Assembly (NCBI GenBank): GCA_012523945.1
Contig: JAAYSO010000018.1
Span: 1-42,162, forward strand
Reading direction: 5' to 3'
Source: Bacillota bacterium
GTDB taxonomy: Bacteria > Bacillota > Dethiobacteria > Dethiobacterales > Dethiobacteraceae
Length of the DNA: 42,162 nucleotides
The translations under genes were made by a program, and so were the position numbers. The notes below the pieces were generated by a model. That model did no database searches. It had not been told where the DNA came from and saw only the letters and a list, made by a program, of their open reading frames with translations. Below are positions 24,652 to 32,397 of this stretch, piece by piece. How positions within the stretch are numbered: the first letter of the stretch is position 1; the number at the start of each line of letters is the position of its first letter.

Positions 24652-25791
24652 TTATCTTGCCCGTTCTGCAGCTTCTGCAACAACTGCCAGGTAATCCTCC
24701 ACGGTAATGGTGACAGAAGACTTCAGATCAGGCTCATCGGGTACATGGAGGTGGGACGGATCTCTTTCAAAGGTTTTCATGCCTGTGATTTCACTGACAG
24801 TTTTACCTACCATCCACTCTTCCAGCGCCTCGATTTGTTCGTGCCATTCTTTACCGATTTCAGAGGCATTAATTAAACCGTAGTCAGGACCTAATTCTTT
24901 TTTCGTTTTCAGTTCAGCGTCCCGATTGGTAACTTTACCTTCAGCGTCAAATTGTACTCTGATTTGGGCATTATCGATAACGGTACCTACAACTTTACCG
25001 TCGGCAGCAAAGGCTGTAGCTGCAATTACGGTATCGACTTGAGCCATAGGCAGAACTTCAGCATTATCGCCACTGGCCGGAACATAGTCTTTAGACTTGG
25101 CAATGGAGGATTTATTGCCCAGACCTAATTTTACAGCGCCTTCAACTTCAATCGCATTGGCGGCTGCCTTTTCTACAGCAGCTAAATAAGCTTCCACGGT
25201 AATGGTGACAGAAGACTTCAAATCAGGCTCATCGGGTACATGGAGGTGGGACGGGTCTCTTTCAAAAGTTTTCATGCCTGTGATTTCACTAAGAGTTTTA
25301 CCTACCATCCACTCTTCCAGCGCCTCGATTTGTTCGTGCCATTCTTTACCGATTTCAGAGGCATTAATTAAACCGTAGTCTGGACCTAACTCTTTCTTTG
25401 ATTTCAATTCGGCATCTCTGTTGGTGACAACAAAATCTGCATCAAAATTAACTCTGTTTTGAGCAACATCAATGATCACGTCCACAACTTTTCCGTCAGC
25501 ATCCAAAAGAACTGCTGCCATAGTTGTATCTACTTGACCTACAGGCAGAACTTCAAGGTTATCACCTTCTGCCGGTTGATAATCTTTTGATTTTTCAATA
25601 CTGTTTACTACACCAAGACCCAGCTTATATGTGCCTTCTGTTGTAGCCGGACTTTCGTTTTCTTCATTGTTTGCTACATTGTTAGGAGTATTGTTTTTTG
25701 TGTTGTTCGGTTGCATCCCCCCACAGCCAGCTAAAATTAGTGCCACTAGAGACAATGCCAACATTAGTGCGAGAATTTTTTTCTTCCTCAA
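24652..25791 (-). CDS. Lipoprotein with two tandem copies of one domain
   Basis: The product is 379 aa from the TTG at 25791, which has GGGAGG about 7 nt upstream; a TTG at 25806 lies before that site. A lipoprotein signal (ILALMLALSLVALILAGC) is followed by an Asn-rich linker. Two copies of a domain of about 165 aa come next, each running from KLGLG...SKDY through QVDT...AA, KKELGPDYGLINASEIGKEW and EEWMVGKT to DLKSSVTITVE. I cannot name this domain with confidence. Similar extracellular repeats in Clostridia are sometimes labelled FMN-binding, but the Thr flavinylation motif is not evident. It should sit on the outer face of the membrane. The last halves of the repeats are almost identical at DNA level, which points to recent duplication or gene conversion. 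Confidence 0.85.
   Translation of the reverse strand: MRKKKILALMLALSLVALILAGCGGMQPNNTKNNTPNNVANNEENESPATTEGTYKLGLGVVNSIEKSKDYQPAEGDNLEVLPVGQVDTTMAAVLLDADGKVVDVIIDVAQNRVNFDADFVVTNRDAELKSKKELGPDYGLINASEIGKEWHEQIEALEEWMVGKTLSEITGMKTFERDPSHLHVPDEPDLKSSVTITVEAYLAAVEKAAANAIEVEGAVKLGLGNKSSIAKSKDYVPASGDNAEVLPMAQVDTVIAATAFAADGKVVGTVIDNAQIRVQFDAEGKVTNRDAELKTKKELGPDYGLINASEIGKEWHEQIEALEEWMVGKTVSEITGMKTFERDPSHLHVPDEPDLKSSVTITVEDYLAVVAEAAERAR
24698..24884 (-). repeat. Intragenic direct repeat, copy 1
   Basis: Nearly identical to 25193-25379, with an exact offset of 495 bases (165 codons). By eye about five substitutions separate them. It encodes the C-terminal half of the second lipoprotein domain. Confidence 0.9.
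25193..25379 (-). repeat. Intragenic direct repeat, copy 2
   Basis: Partner of 24698-24884. It encodes the C-terminal half of the first lipoprotein domain. The N-terminal halves of the two domains are clearly more diverged. Confidence 0.9.
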
Positions 25792-25842
25792 TTTTTTCCC
25801 TCCCAAGATTGTGAAAATAGAAACTTATGTTTTCGCTATCTC

Positions 25843-25871
25843 ATAATAACACATTCTTATACCCAAATCAA
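25843..25871 (-). promoter_or_regulatory. Putative promoter of the lipoprotein gene
   Basis: On the leftward strand TTGATT (25866-25871) and TATTAT (25843-25848) are 17 bases apart, about 50 bases before the start codon. Confidence 0.6.
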
Positions 25872-25998
25872 TCCTATAGTAATAATATTGGTATAAAAAA
25901 CATTTATAATATTTTGTTAATAATTTAAGGGAAAAGCATCAGTTGGATTATAAATGTGATGAATTTGCTAAAAAGGAGAGGGAAGAAGCACAAAGCGT

Positions 25999-26036
25999 AA
26001 AAAAAACAGGAAAATGGCCCTTTAGCCATTTTCCTG
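25999..26036 (-). terminator. Terminator of the first URO-D-family gene
   Basis: CAGGAAAATGGC and GCCATTTTCCTG form a perfect 12-bp stem followed by eight Ts on the leftward strand. Confidence 0.92.
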
Positions 26037-26061
26037 TACAGAGTTTCTTTATATTCAAAGT

Positions 26062-27426
26062 TTAGAAGAGGTGGGCTAAAACCATGGCAGTATATTTGTC
26101 ATAGGCGGCGCGCATTAACGGTTCTACTCTTTCATCAATGGGGGGATATTCTTTTTTAAATTCATCAAAACTAAGCAGGTATTTTGATTTAAATTCCGGA
26201 TACAGGTGGGAATATTTTTGAATTGAATCTTCTTTTTTAGCGGTAGTTACAAGTTCGCCTGCGTTAGAGTATTTGCCGTGATCGCGTACATATTCTAAAA
26301 CGGCCACATAATTGTCCGGATTAATATCACTAATATTAAGAGCCCATTTATCCAGGATGAAGATATAGTTACCGCCCGGGGCCAGAATATCAAGCAGTTC
26401 TTTGGCCTTATCGATACATTTTTCTTTAGAGGCATGACCTAAAAGTGTCAAGGGATAAAAACCGCCTAGAATCATTTTCTTTCCTAATTTATCTTTAAAT
26501 ACTTTCGGATCACCATATTCTACCCAGAGGATGGTACCCTGCGGTAACTCCTGGAGATAGTCTACAAAGCGGGTCCAGTCGCCTTCAAGGAAAATCTGCA
26601 TCTGCTGACCTTGTTCCGCTGCAATGTGACAAACCTGTTTAAAAGTAGGCCAATAGAATTTTTCAAAATCTTTATTATTGAGAAAAACTGCCATATGAGT
26701 AAAGATCATATTGCATCCCAGCGGACTTTTAACTTTTGGTTTGCCTAGCCAGATGGTAAAAGGCATGATTGCTTCAATGGCGGCTAAAAGTTTTTCCGGG
26801 CGTCTCCTGACGTCTAAAGGTATTTTGGAAAAACCCCTGTACATATCTGCTATAAAATCAAAGGGGACCAGCTGGGCGCCAACGGAACCTGCGGGGCGGG
26901 TAAAGAGACCGTAGCGCTCGGCTATTGTGGCTTCAGCTTCGGCAAATGCCTGGTTAAAGTCTATAGTGGCAAGCAGTGACTTGGCAAAATTAAGGGTGCG
27001 GTTTACTTCTCCTTGGTAACCTTTATTCATGCGGGGATGACATTTTTCCAGAATAAAATCGACAGGATTTTGAATAAATTCATCATATTCATCTTCCTGC
27101 ATGAATGTACGTTCCGGATGCTGGATAAAGCCGCTTGTGCCCATTTCCATAATTTGCGACTGCTGGAACATTAAAGCAATGGGGTTGCGGGCAAAATTAC
27201 CGGTGGGCATATCTCCTCTGCAGATTTCCATGCCTTTTTCATAAATTTCAAGCAATAAATCTGCCGTAATTTGATATTGAGTTGTCATCAAATCCAAACC
27301 GGCGTACTGAATTAAGTATTCAATATTCAGTCCGTCCCAAACGGGTACTCTGTCCGGAATGATCCCGGAAAAAACATCCGTGAATAATTTAGTGCGATAT
27401 GCTTTTTGTTCTTGTGCATTCAACAT
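26062..27426 (-). CDS. URO-D/methyltransferase-family protein, copy 1
   Basis: The product is 454 aa from the ATG at 27426, which follows GAGGTG by 4 nt. It belongs to the uroporphyrinogen decarboxylase superfamily, which includes the corrinoid methyltransferases MtaA and CmuA. Visible family segments are LFTDVFSGIIPDRVPVWDG, DVRRRPEKLLAAIEAI, KDFEKFYWPTFKQV, KKMILGGFYPLTLL and LDILAPGGNYIF. At the place of the MtaA zinc motif (His-x-Cys) it reads MQIFLEGDW, so that ligand pair is missing. It is also longer than MtaA, which has about 340 aa. A haem role is unlikely here, as no haem genes are near. The substrate is unknown. A paralogue lies at 30815-32170. Confidence 0.82.
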   Translation of the reverse strand: MLNAQEQKAYRTKLFTDVFSGIIPDRVPVWDGLNIEYLIQYAGLDLMTTQYQITADLLLEIYEKGMEICRGDMPTGNFARNPIALMFQQSQIMEMGTSGFIQHPERTFMQEDEYDEFIQNPVDFILEKCHPRMNKGYQGEVNRTLNFAKSLLATIDFNQAFAEAEATIAERYGLFTRPAGSVGAQLVPFDFIADMYRGFSKIPLDVRRRPEKLLAAIEAIMPFTIWLGKPKVKSPLGCNMIFTHMAVFLNNKDFEKFYWPTFKQVCHIAAEQGQQMQIFLEGDWTRFVDYLQELPQGTILWVEYGDPKVFKDKLGKKMILGGFYPLTLLGHASKEKCIDKAKELLDILAPGGNYIFILDKWALNISDINPDNYVAVLEYVRDHGKYSNAGELVTTAKKEDSIQKYSHLYPEFKSKYLLSFDEFKKEYPPIDERVEPLMRAAYDKYTAMVLAHLF

Positions 27427-27490
27427 TTTCACCTCATTATAATTGATCTTTAAACTTCTAACAGCATTGCCAAAAAGAACTACTAAAAGA

Positions 27491-27519
27491 AGTATATAGT
27501 AAGCCCGAAAACAGGTCAA
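27491..27519 (-). promoter_or_regulatory. Promoter of URO-D-family copy 1
   Basis: On the leftward strand TTGACC (27514-27519) and TATACT (27491-27496) are 17 bases apart, with a CTTACTATATACTT block over the -10. The same block and -35 recur before copy 2. Confidence 0.82.
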
Positions 27520-27597
27520 GAATTACTCTGAAGATAAAGAATTGACTTATTTATGTAAAATTTCTTTAGCCTATTTTTTAGTTGATAAGAAAGGATT

Positions 27598-27626
27598 TTG
27601 ACTTTTTTGCCGGAATTTGATCTAAT
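27598..27626 (+). promoter_or_regulatory. Promoter of the SEDS-PBP operon
   Basis: TTGACT (27598-27603) and TCTAAT (27621-27626) are 17 bases apart, about 50 bases before the start at 27676. It is divergent from the URO-D promoter. Confidence 0.65.
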
Positions 27627-27675
27627 AAAGTAGCTTTGTGTTTGGAGTTGTGGGCTCTGAAGCGAGGTCATGTCC

Positions 27676-29394
27676 ATGGATGTATTGTGGGAAAACATAA
27701 AACTGATTTGGGTTGGGTTTTTTATTAAGTTTGCAGATTTGTTGACAAACTTGCAAAATGCCCTTTTCCAGCAAGAATTATTGGCAGAACTGTATACGCT
27801 ACTGTCAAGATGGCTGCTGCCGGTGCTGGCGATAGCTATTCTTTTGTTGTGTATCCTGCCGCTTTTCCTAAACAGAAAACATCATAAAAAAGTATGGGGC
27901 TATCTTTACATGGTAAACGGTACCCGTATCCCCATTTATAATTGGGAAAATCTAATTGGGCGTGGCAAATACGCCGACCTGATTATCAATCTGCCCATTG
28001 TTTCCCGCAGTCATGCCGTACTTACTTATCATAAGCATACTTGGACTATTGCTGACCTGGGATCAAAGGGCGGTATAGAAGTTAACGGCAAAAAAATTGA
28101 AGGGAAGGAGACAGTTGATTTCGGCGATACAATTTCCCTGGCCGGTGTAGATTTACTCCTGGCGGCCCCTGAAGAAGATGAAGACTACAGGCAAAAAGAA
28201 GCAGAAGAGTTCAACCGGCCGGAAGGGCCTACTTTTATCCTGATTTTGCTATTTCAGGTTCTGGGGGCAGTGCAAGTTTTATTTGCTCAACGGGACGGTC
28301 TGCTGCCGGAAATCCCCCTTGCTTTTCTTCTCTTCATAGCAGTGGAAAGTATCCATTTTGCTTTAGTGCGCTTAATTGGCCGCCGTACTTTTACGCTGGA
28401 GCTCCTTTGTTATTATCTTTGTGGGCTCAATCTTTTTATTGTGGCCTCAGCAGCACCCCATTCGCTTTACAAGCAGCTGGCGGCAATTTTCATTGGCGCC
28501 TTGACGTATACAATTTTGGGTCTGATTTTGCGTAATCTTAACCAGGCACAAAAGTTAAAATATCTCTCAATGGCGGTAGCTGCCGTACTTTTAGTACTTA
28601 ATTTAGCGATCGGGGAAAGGATTTTTGGCGCGAAAAATTGGATTAAACTAGGTTTTATTACTTTTCAACCCATGGAATTTATTAAAGTTGCTTTTGTTTT
28701 GGCCGGTACCGCTACCCTGGACAGGCTGTTAACAACACGCAATATGACGGCTTTTATCGGTTTTGCCGGTGCTTGTCTCGTCACACTTGCCTTAATCAGA
28801 GATTTTGGCACGGCAGTAGTCTTTTTTGCCGCTTTTTTAGTGATGGCATTTATGCATTCCGGCGATCTTCGCAATCTTCTACTGGTATTATCGGGGGCAG
28901 CTTTCGGCGGTTTTGCCGTTATTTCCTTTATGCCCTATATAGCTACACGTTTTGCTACCTGGGGTAAAGTCTGGCAGTTTGCCGACACATCCGGTTACCA
29001 GCAAACAAGAACGATGATTGCCATCGCCAGCGGTGGTTTGCTTGGTGTGGGAGGCGGTAGGGGTTATTTGGTTAATGTGGCTGCCGCCGATACTGATTTG
29101 GTTTTTGGTGTGCTATGTGAAGAATGGGGGCTTTTAATTGCCTTAACTGCGGTTTTAGCCATTGTCTTCTTTGTCTTTTATGCTGTAATGCTAATTAGTT
29201 ACAGCAAATCCGCCTTCTATGCCATTGCTGCCTGCGGTGCGGCTACTGTCTTTTTGATTCAGTTAACCCTGAATGTGCTTGGTTCAGTGGATATACTTCC
29301 GCTTACAGGAGTAACAATCCCTTTTATCTCTAACGGCGGTTCTTCTATGATTGCCTCATGGGGACTTTTGGCACTGATTAAATCTGCAGAATAA
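27676..29394 (+). CDS. FHA-domain SEDS glycosyltransferase (FtsW/RodA family)
   Basis: The product, 572 aa, joins two modules. First comes a membrane anchor (WLLPVLAIAILLLCILPLFL) and a cytoplasmic forkhead-associated domain, roughly residues 75-165, with NLIGRGKYADLIINLPIVSRSHAVL and the phosphothreonine-binding Arg, Ser and His. A SEDS domain of about ten helices follows, with KNWIKLGFITFQPMEFIK, LIRDFGTAVVFF, GVLCEEWGLL and the C-terminal FISNGGSSMIASWGL. SEDS proteins polymerise peptidoglycan glycan strands together with a class B PBP, which is the next gene. FHA domains read phosphothreonine. The ATG at 27676 is preferred, because GAGG is 8 nt upstream; an ATG at 27670 is too close. Confidence 0.93.
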   Translation: MDVLWENIKLIWVGFFIKFADLLTNLQNALFQQELLAELYTLLSRWLLPVLAIAILLLCILPLFLNRKHHKKVWGYLYMVNGTRIPIYNWENLIGRGKYADLIINLPIVSRSHAVLTYHKHTWTIADLGSKGGIEVNGKKIEGKETVDFGDTISLAGVDLLLAAPEEDEDYRQKEAEEFNRPEGPTFILILLFQVLGAVQVLFAQRDGLLPEIPLAFLLFIAVESIHFALVRLIGRRTFTLELLCYYLCGLNLFIVASAAPHSLYKQLAAIFIGALTYTILGLILRNLNQAQKLKYLSMAVAAVLLVLNLAIGERIFGAKNWIKLGFITFQPMEFIKVAFVLAGTATLDRLLTTRNMTAFIGFAGACLVTLALIRDFGTAVVFFAAFLVMAFMHSGDLRNLLLVLSGAAFGGFAVISFMPYIATRFATWGKVWQFADTSGYQQTRTMIAIASGGLLGVGGGRGYLVNVAAADTDLVFGVLCEEWGLLIALTAVLAIVFFVFYAVMLISYSKSAFYAIAACGAATVFLIQLTLNVLGSVDILPLTGVTIPFISNGGSSMIASWGLLALIKSAE

Positions 29395-29422
29395 GTTTTC
29401 ATGAAAAGTCGGGTGAAATTGG

Positions 29423-30778
29423 ATGAAGCTTTTATCGATCAGGACGGCTGTACTGGTGGTACTGACAATTCTGTTTTTATTGGGAGTGGGAATATTTTTT
29501 GTTCGCTATGTGCAGCAGGGCCATCTTTGGGTCCACCACCCTACAAACAGGCATTACTATACTGACGGCAGACTCAATACTTTGGGTACGGTTTATGACC
29601 GGGCAGGCAGAGTCTTACTACGGATGACAGAAGACGGCCTTAAGTATAATGAAAACAAAACTGTGCGCACTGCGATGATGCATACCACCGGAGATCAGGA
29701 GGACAATGTGGCCACAGGTGTGATGGTGGCCTTTAGAGACCGCTTAACGGGCTGGAACAGGATTAACGGTGCCTATCAGTTTGGCAACAGGCAAGAAAAT
29801 AAACAGGAATTAGTTCTTACCCTGGATGCTGATTTATGTGCCAAAGCATACCGGGAATTAAATAACCGCAGAGGTGCGGTAGGTGTTTATAATTACCGGA
29901 CGGGAGAGATCCTGTGTATGGTGAGTTCACCCTCCTTTGATCCGGTAGCGCCCCCGGCTGATTTAGATCCGGAAAAATATGAAGGAGTTTTTCTTAACCG
30001 CTTTCTCTCTGCCGCCTATACACCTGGTTCCATTTTTAAACTGGTAACGGCTGCCGCAGCCATTGAGCAGCTGGAGGATATTGATACCACTGAATACTTG
30101 TGTCAGGGGCAGATAGAAATAGGCGGTGAAAAAGTAACATGCGTCTCTACACACGGTAAAGTAACTTTAAAGGAAGCTCTTGCCTATTCCTGCAATGTCG
30201 CCTTTGCCCATATTACTTTGGAGCTGGGAGCTGACCGGCTACAATCATATGCCAACCTGACAGGATTTAATAACGGACTTAAGGTAGATGGCATGCAGAC
30301 GGCAAAAGGTAAAGTGGACGTGGCAGGAGCCGGTGGGGCAGATTTGGCCTGGGCCGGCATCGGCCAGTATACTAATACGGCTAATCCTCTAAATTTTATG
30401 GCTTTCATGGGGGCAATTGCTAACAATGGTGTGCGGGTGACACCTACTATTTTAAGAAATAAAGATATGTTTTCTATTTTCCGGAGCAGGGAGGAAACAA
30501 AAATACTTTCACCGGAAACGGCTGCAGTACTGGCAGAGATGATGCGCAACAATACAATTGTCAGTTACGGTGAAGAAAACTTTAAAGGATTGGAACTTGC
30601 CGCTAAATCCGGTACGGCGGAAGTGGGCGGCGAGAAAAGGCCGCATGCCTGGTTTGCCGGCTTTTTGACACGTGAAGACTACCCTTTGGCCTTTGTTGTC
30701 ATTATTGAAAACGGCGGTGTCGGTAGCAGAACTGCCGCCAAAGTGGCGGCAAATGTTTTACAGTATGCAGTGGAATAG
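29423..30778 (+). CDS. Class B penicillin-binding protein (transpeptidase)
   Basis: A 451-aa peptidoglycan transpeptidase with one N-terminal membrane helix (AVLVVLTILFLLGVGIFFV). The periplasmic-side domain carries Ser203-I-F-Lys206 (TPGSIFK), Ser256-C-Asn258 and Lys395-S-G (KSGTAE), so all catalytic motifs are intact. The N-terminal pedestal is short, as in PbpA-like proteins of actinobacteria and some Clostridia. The gene lies 28 bases behind the FHA-SEDS gene, so the two should form the matched polymerase and cross-linking pair of elongation, division or sporulation. Which of these cannot be decided here. The ribosome site is GGGTGAAATTGG before the ATG. Confidence 0.93.
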   Translation: MKLLSIRTAVLVVLTILFLLGVGIFFVRYVQQGHLWVHHPTNRHYYTDGRLNTLGTVYDRAGRVLLRMTEDGLKYNENKTVRTAMMHTTGDQEDNVATGVMVAFRDRLTGWNRINGAYQFGNRQENKQELVLTLDADLCAKAYRELNNRRGAVGVYNYRTGEILCMVSSPSFDPVAPPADLDPEKYEGVFLNRFLSAAYTPGSIFKLVTAAAAIEQLEDIDTTEYLCQGQIEIGGEKVTCVSTHGKVTLKEALAYSCNVAFAHITLELGADRLQSYANLTGFNNGLKVDGMQTAKGKVDVAGAGGADLAWAGIGQYTNTANPLNFMAFMGAIANNGVRVTPTILRNKDMFSIFRSREETKILSPETAAVLAEMMRNNTIVSYGEENFKGLELAAKSGTAEVGGEKRPHAWFAGFLTREDYPLAFVVIIENGGVGSRTAAKVAANVLQYAVE

Positions 30779-30785
30779 AAAAAAA

Positions 30786-30816
30786 TTAAACCCCGCGGAC
30801 GGGGTTTAAATTTTTT
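30786..30816 (+). terminator. Bidirectional terminator between convergent genes
   Basis: TTAAACCCCG and CGGGGTTTAA pair around CGGA, with A-run before and T-run after. It can end both the PBP transcript and the leftward URO-D-family transcript, whose stop codon it touches. Confidence 0.85.
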
Positions 30817-32170
30817 AATAGGAAAGAAACTCAATAACTTTTTTTCTGTACTGTTCCATTTGTTTTTTCATTAACGGCTCCAAATGAGGGGGGAAATTGG
30901 GATGGCGCTTTTTGTATGCTTCCCAGTCAAAATCATATTTTGAGGTTAAGGGCAGAATATCGATCTTTGGCGGTGTAACCGGAGTAAAATCAAGGGAACT
31001 TTCCCCGGCATTATCGTAGTAGGCGTTTTCACCAATATAATTCATTACTGCCAGATAGTTTTCCAGATTAATATTATTTAAAGTCAGTGCTCCTTTGTCG
31101 AAACCGAAAATGTAATTGCCACCGGGAGCAAGAATATCAAGTAATTCTTTAGCCTTGTCCAAACACTGTTCCTTTGTACCTGTCTGGAGCAGGGTGAGAG
31201 GATAAAAACCGGTGATGATAAATTTTTTGCCCAGTTTTTCTTTCACCAGTTTTGGGTCGCCAAATTCGAAAATAAGCCTGGTTTGGGGAGGTAGCTCCTG
31301 CAAGTAGTCGAGGTAACGCATCCAATCATGTTCACAGGCAATTCTGGCCGGCTGTCCGGCTTCAGCCAGTGCCCAAATCATTTTATAAAGTGTCGGCCAA
31401 TAGAATTTTTCAAAATCTTTTTCATTTAAATACGGAGCCATATGTAATGGAATTAAAGTATGGCCATAGCGGGAAGGTTGCTCAGGGATGCATGAGCGCA
31501 TTAACATGGCTAAGATGGCTTCGCAGGCTTCAATGACCTTTTCCGGGTAGCGACGGATATCTATGCAGACTCCGGTAAACCCGCGCAACCAGTTGGCCAG
31601 ATAATCAAAGGGAGCAAAAGTGAGAGGAGTTGTTCCTTTGGGCGGTACAAAAAAGCCATATTTTTCTGCCAATTTATCACTGATGCGCGCAAAAGTGTTC
31701 ATATGGTCTTCATTGGCTTTCAAAGCTGCAGCAAAAATAAAAGTGCGCGTGACAGGATCAGTATCCAATTCTGTATAGACGCGAGGATGAATTTTTTCCA
31801 GAAAAAAATCAAGCGGGTTAGCGATGAGTTCATCATATTCATCCGGTTGCATGGGACTAAATTCAGGATGCTGAACAAAACCGTTTGAGCTCATTTGAAA
31901 ACTTTGTGAGCCTAGGATTTGCCAGTGCAGGGGAGGCTTAACAAAGCCAATGGGATGAGCGTCCATACATTGCAGGCGGCAAATTTTTTCAAAAGCTTCC
32001 TCCACACCTTCCAGGGTATATTGTGTTTCCGCCAACGGTAGTCCGGCATATTCCATGGCAAACTCCACGGAAAGCCCTGCGTTGCGGGGTACTCTTTTAG
32101 GGATAATGCCGTCATAAATATCTTGAAAAAGTTTGGTTCGTTCCTCTTTGAGCGTTAGTGCGTTATTCAA
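30815..32170 (-). CDS. URO-D/methyltransferase-family protein, copy 2
   Basis: This 451-aa paralogue of the 26062-27426 product shares the layout and many exact segments: KDFEKFYWPTL, GFYPLTLL, DKAKELLDILAPGGNYIFGFDKGAL and DEYDELIANPLDFFLEKIHPR. At the MtaA zinc-site position it reads IACEHDW instead of a His-x-Cys pair, so it also departs from the classical methyltransferases. The start is a TTG at 32170, with AGGGGG 8 nt upstream. It may work in methyl or corrinoid chemistry like its relatives, but no corrinoid protein or RamA-like activator is in the window. It is monocistronic. Confidence 0.82.
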   Translation of the reverse strand: MNNALTLKEERTKLFQDIYDGIIPKRVPRNAGLSVEFAMEYAGLPLAETQYTLEGVEEAFEKICRLQCMDAHPIGFVKPPLHWQILGSQSFQMSSNGFVQHPEFSPMQPDEYDELIANPLDFFLEKIHPRVYTELDTDPVTRTFIFAAALKANEDHMNTFARISDKLAEKYGFFVPPKGTTPLTFAPFDYLANWLRGFTGVCIDIRRYPEKVIEACEAILAMLMRSCIPEQPSRYGHTLIPLHMAPYLNEKDFEKFYWPTLYKMIWALAEAGQPARIACEHDWMRYLDYLQELPPQTRLIFEFGDPKLVKEKLGKKFIITGFYPLTLLQTGTKEQCLDKAKELLDILAPGGNYIFGFDKGALTLNNINLENYLAVMNYIGENAYYDNAGESSLDFTPVTPPKIDILPLTSKYDFDWEAYKKRHPNFPPHLEPLMKKQMEQYRKKVIEFLSY

Positions 32171-32255
32171 ATTTTTGACCCCCTAAAAAATAAGTTTAAC
32201 TTTGTTGCGACAAGAAAATTATTTAATGTGTAAAATTTAAAACACGTCTAAAAAA

Positions 32256-32284
32256 AGTATATAGTAAGACAAATCTACGGTCAA
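32256..32284 (-). promoter_or_regulatory. Promoter of URO-D-family copy 2
   Basis: TTGACC (32279-32284) and TATACT (32256-32261) are 17 bases apart on the leftward strand. The CTTACTATATACTT block is identical to that before copy 1, while the intervening ten bases differ. Confidence 0.82.
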
Positions 32285-32344
32285 CAACCCGGAAGTATGG
32301 ATTTTAGCTTTATTACCATAAGCCGTGTTAGGAGGAAAAGACAG

Positions 32345-32378
32345 AAAAAAGCTGACACTGTTTTACAGCAGTGTCAGC
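32345..32378 (-). terminator. Terminator of the glycosidase pair
   Basis: GCTGACACTG and CAGTGTCAGC form a perfect 10-bp stem followed by six Ts on the leftward strand, 20 bases past the stop. Confidence 0.9.
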
Positions 32379-32397
32379 AAAAAATAGCAAGGTAGTA

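Noticed and set aside
24652-25791. FMN-binding electron-transfer lipoprotein
   Set aside because: The repeats recall proteins sometimes given that label, but no flavinylation motif is visible, so no function is assigned.
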